Shown here piece after piece: positions 14,247-19,071 of a stretch of DNA of 19,071 bases. This DNA comes from an uncultured Bdellovibrionales bacterium (GTDB lineage Bacteria; Bdellovibrionota; Bdellovibrionia; Bdellovibrionales; JAMPXM01). The translations under genes and the position numbers were made by a program. The DNA lies in assembly GCA_937927435.1 (NCBI GenBank), contig CALBDW010000081.1, positions 1 through 19,071 of the forward strand. The letters run 5' to 3'. Position 1 is the stretch's first letter. Each line of letters opens with the position of its first letter. The notes beneath the pieces were generated by a model. The model ran no database searches and was not told where the DNA came from. It saw only the letters and a list, made by a program, of their open reading frames with translations.

Positions 14247-15094
14247 AAATGCAAATAGCGTCGGGGGTGCCGCTCACCGCATGCTATATCGTGCCAGGCC
14301 TGCCGCACGTTCTTCTTGCGCCGGAAAGGTCGAGCGGATGGCGATCGCTCCGAAACGCCTTTGAAACCGTTCGCCGAGAAATCGAGGAGTCTGATGCCGA
14401 GATGATCCTTTACGCCTCGACTCAGTGGCATTCGCCGATGGGATATTTCATTCTCGCGGAGCCGGAGCTTGAACGAACACACGTGGACCCGAACTGGTAC
14501 GAGTTCGGGTCGATTCCGTACCGATTCAGGATCGATACGGAGTTTGCGAAGGCTTATAGCGACGAACTTAAGCAACTCGGATTTACGGTTCGCGCCGTGA
14601 AGGGGCGTGATTATCCGCTCGATACGGGCTCGGTCGTCGCGCAATCGCTTTTGAATCCGGACAGCCGTCTTCCGGCCTCGATGATCTCCTGTCATCTGTA
14701 CGCCGGAAAGGAGGAAACGTTGTCCGTTGGTGAGGCGGCGATGACAGCTCTTCGAAAATACGGAAAGCGGGCGGTGGTCGTCATAGTTTCGGGCCTAAGC
14801 TCTCGTTTCGAAACGAAGGAGATCGAGCCGGCCCAAGACCGCATTTCTTCGGCGACGGACGACGAATGGAATCGTCGAATCTTGGCTCTTTTCGGGGAAG
14901 GGCGGCTGGAGGATGTTTCGTCGCTTGCGCCCGAATACGCCCGCCGGGCGAATGCCGATCTGGGTTTTAAGGGTATCTGGTGGCTGTCCGGTTTATGTGC
15001 AAGAACGAGCGAATTCACGGGACGAGTCTTTGACTACCAGCCTGTTTGGGGAACGGGAGCCGGTGTGATCGGTCTTTATCCTAAATATCGTTGA
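14243..15094 (+). CDS. 2-Aminophenol 1,6-dioxygenase alpha-subunit homologue (LigB family)
   Basis: A 283-residue protein resembling the alpha (AmnA) subunit, which in aminophenol dioxygenases has the same fold as beta but no iron. Shared features are VPGLPH near the N-terminus, YASTQWHSP, HVDPNWYEFGSIPY, YPLDTGSVVAQSLLNP, VVVIVSGLS, EIEPAQDRISSATDDEWNRR, and the final WGTGAGVIG. At the three metal-ligand positions it has Gly19, Gln61 and no Glu, as expected for alpha, so it does not replace the site lost in the beta-like partner. Its ATG overlaps the beta gene's stop (ATGA, 14243-14246), and AGGAGGTGG sits just before it. The order beta then alpha with coupling implies a stoichiometric alpha-beta complex. 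It is the last gene of the operon; no strong terminator follows. Confidence 0.9.
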   Translation: MKMQIASGVPLTACYIVPGLPHVLLAPERSSGWRSLRNAFETVRREIEESDAEMILYASTQWHSPMGYFILAEPELERTHVDPNWYEFGSIPYRFRIDTEFAKAYSDELKQLGFTVRAVKGRDYPLDTGSVVAQSLLNPDSRLPASMISCHLYAGKEETLSVGEAAMTALRKYGKRAVVVIVSGLSSRFETKEIEPAQDRISSATDDEWNRRILALFGEGRLEDVSSLAPEYARRANADLGFKGIWWLSGLCARTSEFTGRVFDYQPVWGTGAGVIGLYPKYR

Positions 15095-15098
15095 GCGA

Positions 15099-15128
15099 AT
15101 TGAGAAAAGATGTCTCAATGGCTCTAGT
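15099..15128 (+). promoter_or_regulatory. Possible glnS promoter overlapping a 7-bp inverted repeat
   Basis: TTGAGA (15100-15105), 17 bases, TCTAGT (15123-15128) is an acceptable sigma-70 pair about 95 bases before glnS. A perfect inverted repeat, ATTGAGA-7 bases-TCTCAAT (15099-15119), covers the -35 box. It is AT-rich with no T-run, so an operator is more likely than a terminator. A second weak repeat, GCTCTG (15134-15139) with CAGAGC (15159-15164), lies in the leader. Confidence 0.35.
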
Positions 15129-15224
15129 CTGACGCTCTGTTTCTGAGTTCAACGGATGCAGAGCCAGCAAAGCACATTGAGTTTCATCTAGCCACGGCTC
15201 GGATTCCCGAATAAACATAGCTTT

Positions 15225-16898
15225 ATGCGGAATGAGGACAAAAATACCAAAGAGGCGCCCGCAGCCACGAATTTCATCCATCAAATTATCGAAAAGGATG
15301 TGCGGGAAGGAAAACACGGCGGAAAAGTTGTCACACGCTTTCCGCCCGAACCCAATGGCTATCTCCATATCGGTCATGCTAAGTCGATCTGCTTGAACTT
15401 CGGCTTAGCCCAGGAGTTCAACGGTCGTTGCCACTTGCGCTTCGACGATACAAACCCAGAAACCGAGGACGTCGAGTACGTCGAGTCGATCAAAGAAGAC
15501 GTCCGTTGGTTGGGGTTCGATTGGGGAGAGCATCTTTATTACGCCTCGGATTATTTTGAACAGATGTACGAGATCGCCGAACGCTGGATCCGCGAAGGCA
15601 AAGCGTACGTTTGCAGCCTGAGCGAAGAAGAAGTGCGTGAATATCGCGGTGACTTCAATACCCCCGGAAAAGATTCTCCGTACCGCAACCGCGCCGTTGA
15701 GGAAAACCTCGACCTTTTCCGCCGTATGCGGGCAGGTGAATTCGAGGAAGGCGCCTGCACTTTGCGCGCGAAAATCGACATGAAGTTGCCCAATATGAAT
15801 ATGCGCGACCCGCTCCTGTATCGGATCAAGAAAGTTCCGCATCATCGGACGGGCACCAAGTGGTGCATTTATCCGATGTACGATTTCGCGCATCCCATCA
15901 GCGACGCGATCGAGGGGATTACCCACTCGATTTGCACGCTCGAGTTCCAAGACCACCGGCCGCTCTATGATTGGTGCGTTGAGAACTCGGGGCTTCCGTC
16001 GCAGCCGAAACAGTACGAGTTCGCGCGGTTGAACCTCACGTATCTGGTGATGAGTAAGCGCAAGCTTCTCCAGCTCGTAAAAGAAGGCTGGGTGACCGGT
16101 TGGGACGACCCACGCATGCCGACCATCTCTGGTCTCCGCCGTCGCGGTTACACGCCGGCTTCGATCCGCAACTTCGCGAAGCGCATCGGGGTCTCGAAAG
16201 CCGAGGGTGTGATCGACATCGAAATCCTCGAGCAATGCGTGCGCGAGGATCTCGACCAAGTCGCGCACCGGGCGATGGCGGTGCTTGATCCCATCAAGGT
16301 CGTTATCGAGAACTATCCCGAAGACCGCACGGAAGAAATCGTCGCACCTGTGCATCCGAAGAAAGATCTCGGGCAGAGGAAGTTCCCGTTCACGCGCGAG
16401 CTCTATATCGATCGCCAGGACTTCATGGAAAATCCGCCGCCGGACTATTACCGGCTCTCGCCGGGCGGTCGCGTGCGCTTAAGAAACGCGTACGTCATCA
16501 CGTGCAAGTCGGTTATTAAGGACGCCGACGGCAAGGTCGTGGAGCTTCGTTGCGAATACGATCCAGTTTCGTTCGGCGGAAAACCGCCGGCGGACGGAAA
16601 GAAAGTGAAGGGCATCATTCACTGGGTGTCGGCAACGAATTGCATTGAGGCCGAGGTTCGTCTCTATGACCGGCTCTTCAAAGTGCCGAACCCCGATCAA
16701 GCGCCCGAAGGCAAAGACTTCCGGGTGAATATCAACGAGAACTCGCTTAAGGTGATTCCGAACGCGAAACTCGAACTCGGGTTGAAGGACGCCAAACACG
16801 ACCTTCGTTACCAGTTCGAGCGTTTGGGTTACTTCTGTCTTGATAGCAAGGACTCCAAGCCCGACCGCTTGGTCTTCAATCGGATCGTGGATCTTTGA
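15225..16898 (+). CDS. glnS: Glutaminyl-tRNA synthetase
   Basis: A 557-residue class I aminoacyl-tRNA synthetase that charges tRNA-Gln with glutamine in the cytoplasm. The HIGH motif lies in PPEPNGYLHIGHAKS (HIGH at 48-51) and the KMSKS equivalent is VMSKRK (275-280). FDDTNPE, YPMYDFAHPISD, ITHSICTLEFQDHR and YEFARLNLTYLVMSKRK are typical of GlnRS and separate it from bacterial GluRS. The anticodon-binding beta-barrels follow, to NRIVDL. Length is nearly that of the E. coli enzyme (554). ATG 15225 gives the expected start (short leader, then TNFI.QIIE.D), but no ribosome site is visible ahead of it, which is unusual in this window. A hairpin follows the stop. Confidence 0.98.
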   Translation: MRNEDKNTKEAPAATNFIHQIIEKDVREGKHGGKVVTRFPPEPNGYLHIGHAKSICLNFGLAQEFNGRCHLRFDDTNPETEDVEYVESIKEDVRWLGFDWGEHLYYASDYFEQMYEIAERWIREGKAYVCSLSEEEVREYRGDFNTPGKDSPYRNRAVEENLDLFRRMRAGEFEEGACTLRAKIDMKLPNMNMRDPLLYRIKKVPHHRTGTKWCIYPMYDFAHPISDAIEGITHSICTLEFQDHRPLYDWCVENSGLPSQPKQYEFARLNLTYLVMSKRKLLQLVKEGWVTGWDDPRMPTISGLRRRGYTPASIRNFAKRIGVSKAEGVIDIEILEQCVREDLDQVAHRAMAVLDPIKVVIENYPEDRTEEIVAPVHPKKDLGQRKFPFTRELYIDRQDFMENPPPDYYRLSPGGRVRLRNAYVITCKSVIKDADGKVVELRCEYDPVSFGGKPPADGKKVKGIIHWVSATNCIEAEVRLYDRLFKVPNPDQAPEGKDFRVNINENSLKVIPNAKLELGLKDAKHDLRYQFERLGYFCLDSKDSKPDRLVFNRIVDL

Positions 16899-16908
16899 GA
16901 CGGAAAAG

Positions 16909-16946
16909 GCGGGAAGCGAGCCGGAAAAACAGCGGCTCGTTCCCGC
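16909..16946. terminator. Bidirectional hairpin between glnS and the metal-binding protein gene
   Basis: The left arm, GCGGGAAGCGAGCCG (16909-16923), pairs with the right arm, CGGCTCGTTCCCGC (16933-16946), making a 14-bp GC-rich stem with one bulged base and a 9-base loop. Reading the minus strand, TTTT follows soon after the stem; on the plus strand only TCTT does. It sits between convergent genes and can serve both. Confidence 0.65.
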
Positions 16947-16955
16947 TCTTGCGAG

Positions 16956-16971
16956 CTTGTCGCGCGACAAG
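16956..16971. repeat. 16-bp perfect palindrome
   Basis: CTTGTCGCGCGACAAG is its own reverse complement. It lies just beside the glnS hairpin, between convergent genes, and part of it (GTCGCGC) recurs a few bases on (about 16978-16984). It could be a protein-binding site or part of an extended termination structure. Confidence 0.5.
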
Positions 16972-16992
16972 TTGAATGTCGCGCCTGACGAA

Positions 16993-17283
16993 TTAGTTCA
17001 CTTTGATTTCGCCAACGACTTTGTAGCCTGCAGAGGTCACGGCTTTCTTAATTGCCTTGAAGGTTTGTTCGTCCGCCGAAACCACACTCAGCCGAGCCGT
17101 GTTTTCTTTCAGAACGACCTTAATGGATGCCTTGTCTACGTTGGGCACCTGCTCTAGCTTCCTCGTGACGGCCTCCACGCAGCCGGCGCAGGTCATGCCG
17201 TCGATTTTCACCTCGATATTGGCAGCCCCGAAGGCCAAAGAGGGAAGAAGGAACAGTAGTGCCGCTACCAGTTGGCGAAGCAT
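16993..17283 (-). CDS. Secreted heavy-metal-associated (HMA) domain protein, MerP-like
   Basis: A 96-residue protein with a signal peptide (MLRQLVAALLFLLPSLAFGA, cleavage probably just after) and one HMA domain. The metal motif is GMTCAGC with Cys32 and Cys35, followed by the ferredoxin-like beta-alpha-beta pattern through SAGYKVVGEIKV. It should bind a soft metal ion (copper or mercury type) in the periplasm. No metal ATPase or mer gene lies beside it, so the metal is not indicated. ATG 17283 has AAGGAGT (on the complement) 6 bases upstream; a longer frame to 17343 adds an Arg-rich stretch before the signal peptide and is rejected. Confidence 0.9.
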   Translation of the reverse strand: MLRQLVAALLFLLPSLAFGAANIEVKIDGMTCAGCVEAVTRKLEQVPNVDKASIKVVLKENTARLSVVSADEQTFKAIKKAVTSAGYKVVGEIKVN

Positions 17284-17385
17284 GTCATAACTCCTTGTTA
17301 TCTCTAGGCAAATTATCAGTCGTCGAGCGGTTAATCTAGCCACTTTTTTAGGCAGAGAGAAATCGCTATGCCTTTGAAATACTTG

Positions 17386-17414
17386 TTGAATTCCGGGAAA
17401 AGAACCTCTATAAA
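17386..17414 (+). promoter_or_regulatory. Promoter of tRNA-Asp
   Basis: TTGAAT (17386-17391), 17 bases, TATAAA (17409-17414). Transcription would start near 17421, about 34 bases before the mature tRNA 5' end, a normal precursor leader. Confidence 0.6.
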
Positions 17415-17454
17415 AGAAGGCTCCAAGTCACTTTAAGAGACCAACTGCCACTGC

Positions 17455-17531
17455 GGGGTGGTAGTTAAGTTGGTTATAACGCCGCCCTGTCACGGCGGAG
17501 GCCGCGGGTTCGAGTCCCGTCCACCCCGCCA
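17455..17531 (+). tRNA. tRNA-Asp (GTC)
   Basis: Cloverleaf folded by hand: acceptor GGGGTGG/CCACCCC, D stem GTTA/TAAC, anticodon stem CCGCC/GGCGG with loop CTGTCAC (anticodon GTC), variable region AGGCC, T stem GCGGG/CCCGT with TTCGAGT loop, discriminator G, and encoded CCA. Total length is 77 bases. It has its own promoter and terminator, so it is a single-gene transcript. Confidence 0.96.
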
Positions 17532-17535
17532 ACTT

Positions 17536-17563
17536 AAAAAGCCAGCCTCGAGCTGGTTTTTTT
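17536..17563 (+). terminator. Intrinsic terminator of tRNA-Asp
   Basis: CCAGC (17542-17546) and GCTGG (17552-17556) around a 5-base loop, extended by A/T pairs and one G-T pair, with seven T residues (17557-17563). It begins 5 bases after the tRNA CCA end. Confidence 0.9.
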
Positions 17564-17690
17564 GTTTCTAGAGATCGTATCCAGCCCTCGAACTCGCCGC
17601 GCGATAAGTTCGTTCGCGTAAACAAAGTTGATTAACGAAGACGGTACGAATGACTCCGATTCAACGCCAAAGCGGCCGTGCGGGCGCGGG

Positions 17691-18113
17691 TTACTGTTTG
17701 GGCGAAAGGTTGTTGGTTGTGGGGAGGGCGATCAGGTTCGAGCGATCTTTTTTGAAGGTTAGCCCCTTCTGTTTCATTCCCACTTCTTCGATCGAGATGA
17801 TCGAATAGATGGAAAGATGAAGGCTGCGTACGTTCTCGAAGCGGACGCGCAGCTGTTCTTCGACCGGATTCACGACAATCCCGTCGAGATCGAAAATAAA
17901 GTCGGAGATGGAGATAAAGCTAAGCCCCAAAGTCGAATCGCGGATCGTGCGCGCTTTCAGCGTCACGATAGATCCGTCGCGCGGGTCGCGATACGTGATC
18001 ACGAAGTAAGAGTCGGATTTCTTCGATTTTTCGCTTGCCACGGGCGACTTCGTAAACCCTTTACGGGGGGAGGTCAAGCGACCCGGGATGATCCTGTAAA
18101 TGTGCGAACTCAC
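17691..18113 (-). CDS. DUF1820-like protein
   Basis: A 140-residue protein of unknown function. The central and C-terminal part matches the DUF1820 pattern as I know it: YFVITY at the start of the domain, VTLKARTI, LGLSFISISDFIF, VVNPVEEQLRVRFENVRSLHLSIYSIISIEEV. It differs by a Lys/Ser-rich stretch (about residues 15-33) splitting the opening HIYRII from the domain, and a Lys-rich tail of about 30 residues. There is no signal peptide or membrane segment. The start is GTG 18113 by default: an in-frame stop lies 15 bases upstream, and the only GGAG is about 20 bases away, so initiation is not well explained. Known members are mainly proteobacterial, which supports the broad taxonomic guess. 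Confidence 0.8.
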   Translation of the reverse strand: MSSHIYRIIPGRLTSPRKGFTKSPVASEKSKKSDSYFVITYRDPRDGSIVTLKARTIRDSTLGLSFISISDFIFDLDGIVVNPVEEQLRVRFENVRSLHLSIYSIISIEEVGMKQKGLTFKKDRSNLIALPTTNNLSPKQ

Positions 18114-18322
18114 TGGTAGAATTTCTTATGGACTCCTCGCGGTTGCAGCAAAAGAAACGCCCGGAAGCGGTCGGGGAGCTGAATGGCTCTCATATCGGGA
18201 TCGGGCCGAGAGCGAGGGGGGAGCCGCAAGGGCAGCAGCCGTAGAACTCCTATAAAAGTGGTTTAAGTGCACGGAATTGCGCCCATTTTTGAGTCGACTG
18301 TGAAGAGTCTTCCACATCTCTC

Positions 18323-18358
18323 AAATCAATTGATTTCCGTGCGTTCCACCATTATCTT
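18323..18358 (+). promoter_or_regulatory. Promoter with overlapping 14-bp palindrome, hydrolase gene
   Basis: TTGATT (18330-18335), 17 bases, TATCTT (18353-18358). The perfect palindrome AAATCAATTGATTT (18323-18336) covers the -35 box, which is where a repressor or activator dimer commonly binds. The expected transcript starts near 18365, leaving a leader of about 98 bases. Confidence 0.5.
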
Positions 18359-18411
18359 GCGTGGTGTCATGTGCTGGCGAGAGGTTGTGCCAGCGCCTTC
18401 AAACCGCTAGT

Positions 18412-18429
18412 GCCCTCCGTACGGAGGGC
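18412..18429. repeat. 18-bp perfect palindrome in the hydrolase leader
   Basis: GCCCTCCGTACGGAGGGC is its own reverse complement and ends 33 bases before the hydrolase ATG. In RNA it would give a very stable but almost loop-less hairpin; in DNA it suits a dimeric regulator. No T-run follows. Confidence 0.6.
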
Positions 18430-18462
18430 CGGCGGAAATCCAATCCAATTCAGGTTCGATGA

Positions 18463-19071
18463 ATGAAAAAAGGCCGTGACGTTAAGCTCGAAACGATTCC
18501 GCTTAAGAACGGCCGTTCCCTCATTGCGAGTTATTCCTTCGCGAAGACGGATTCCGATGATTGGGCTGTTTATCTGCTGGAATCGGGAGCCGGCTTTCTT
18601 TATGCGAACCGGACCGAGCTGGCCGAGCTCGTTGGGGCAGAGACGGCTCGCCAGCTGAATTTTCTCGTCATAAATAAGCCGGGTTTGTATCCGGACGGCG
18701 TTGATACGGAGGAGTTTGAGCGCTCCTTCATCAGGCAGCGCCGGGTTGACGACGCGGTCACGGCGCTGAAGGTGATCGTGCCTCAGAATCATAAGATTCA
18801 TCTCATTGGTTATTCCGAGGGAGCTTATATCGCGCCTCAGGTGGCGCGTCTGGACCCGAGGGTGAAGTCCGTGACGATGATCGGAGGCGGGACGCGCGGT
18901 TGGTTGAGTGAGGAACTAAACAATGCCAACGGGCGCGAGAAGGCGGTGTGCGCGAAGAAGATCAGGGAGATTTTCGCGAATCCGACGCCCGAGCGGAAAT
19001 GGAACGGCTTTACGTATGCGACATGGTACTCCTATCGCGGCGACAGCACTCTGCATGCCCTCAAGCAATTG
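18463..19071 (+). CDS. Alpha/beta hydrolase, N-terminal part (3' end cut by window edge)
   Basis: An open frame of 203 codons that runs off the right edge without a stop. The sequence has the nucleophile elbow GYSEGAYIA (Gly-x-Ser-x-Gly, Ser118) following a strand HKIHLI, with the preceding NFLVINKPG likely forming the strand and loop before it, and VKSVTMIGGGTRG the strand after it; this is the alpha/beta hydrolase order. A cap region seems to begin near residue 150. The His and acidic residues of the triad would be mostly beyond the window. There is no signal peptide. ATG 18463 comes directly after an in-frame TGA; a second ATG 4 bases earlier in another frame would give only 6 codons. The ribosome site is weak (AGGT). 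Esterase, thioesterase or peptidase roles are all possible. Confidence 0.82.
   Translation, partial: MKKGRDVKLETIPLKNGRSLIASYSFAKTDSDDWAVYLLESGAGFLYANRTELAELVGAETARQLNFLVINKPGLYPDGVDTEEFERSFIRQRRVDDAVTALKVIVPQNHKIHLIGYSEGAYIAPQVARLDPRVKSVTMIGGGTRGWLSEELNNANGREKAVCAKKIREIFANPTPERKWNGFTYATWYSYRGDSTLHALKQL

Larger units (their letters stand above)
18114..18462. other. Gene-free divergent region
   Basis: About 349 bases between the divergent DUF1820-like and hydrolase genes. It holds the hydrolase promoter and two perfect palindromes described separately. I see no RNA gene, and no persuasive promoter for the DUF1820-like gene. Confidence 0.6.

Noticed and set aside
15099..15119. Terminator after the alpha-like subunit gene
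   Set aside because: The stem is only 7 bp, AT-rich and lacks a following T-run; a role as operator over a putative promoter fits better.
15405..16355. Long minus-strand frame (316 codons) inside glnS
   Set aside because: Antisense shadow of a certain gene; composition reflects the codon use of glnS and shows no domain.
17455..17531. tRNA-Asp as an integration site of a genomic island
   Set aside because: No integrase gene and no repeat of the tRNA 3' end is visible in the window.
17428..17625. Minus-strand 65-codon frame over the tRNA-Asp gene
   Set aside because: It is the antisense of the tRNA and its terminator; such frames are a familiar annotation artefact and there is no ribosome site.
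18367..18801. Minus-strand 144-codon frame near the right end
   Set aside because: It overlaps the alpha/beta hydrolase, whose GxSxG elbow and strand order are convincing; the minus frame has no features.

Overview
This window looks like a chromosomal stretch from a Gram-negative, proteobacterium-like organism of moderately high GC. The signs are AAGGAG-type ribosome sites, -35/-10 pairs close to the sigma-70 consensus, a GlnRS, a DUF1820-type protein, a hybrid sensor kinase with an HPt domain, and a family I pyrophosphatase. I cannot fix the phylum; a Bdellovibrio-like or delta-type lineage is only a guess. I see no insertion sequence, integrase, phage gene or CRISPR array.

Layout. (1) 1-3927 is a signalling block. 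It holds the end of an OmpR/PhoB-type response regulator (+), a large convergent hybrid histidine kinase (-), a gene-free stretch with a REP-like nested inverted repeat, and a two-gene unit (-) of a stand-alone receiver protein and a 72-residue unknown protein. (2) 4138-6944 (+) holds a free-standing amino-acid adenylation enzyme with its own promoter, then a compact flavin monooxygenase resembling kynurenine 3-monooxygenase (KMO). (3) 6959-10042 (-) reads as pyrophosphatase, ferredoxin-reductase-like flavoprotein, a 107-residue unknown protein, and an erythromycin-esterase-family protein coupled to it by an ATGA overlap. (4) 10127-15094 (+) is a tight five-gene operon behind a near-consensus promoter: non-canonical SDR, luciferase-like flavin monooxygenase, type II asparaginase-like amidohydrolase, and two proteins clearly related to the beta and alpha subunits of 2-aminophenol 1,6-dioxygenase. 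(5) 15225-19071 is housekeeping and miscellaneous: glnS, a secreted MerP-like metal-binding protein, tRNA-Asp with promoter and terminator, a DUF1820-like gene, and an alpha/beta hydrolase that runs off the right end.

The most interesting part is regions 2 and 4 together. The KMO-like enzyme keeps the Arg and Tyr that bind the kynurenine carboxylate. The adenylation enzyme keeps the Asp that binds an alpha-amino group. The operon carries a relative of the enzyme that opens o-aminophenol rings. This suggests metabolism of a kynurenine or o-aminophenol-type aromatic amine. However, the dioxygenase beta-like subunit appears to have lost two of three iron ligands (His to Tyr, Glu lost) and the catalytic His (to Phe), and the SDR lacks the usual Tyr/Lys pair. 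The operon may therefore do something other than ring cleavage. Residue comparisons with aminophenol dioxygenase, KMO, the PheA adenylation domain and the ReAV asparaginase rest on recalled reference sequences and hand alignment, not on a computed one.
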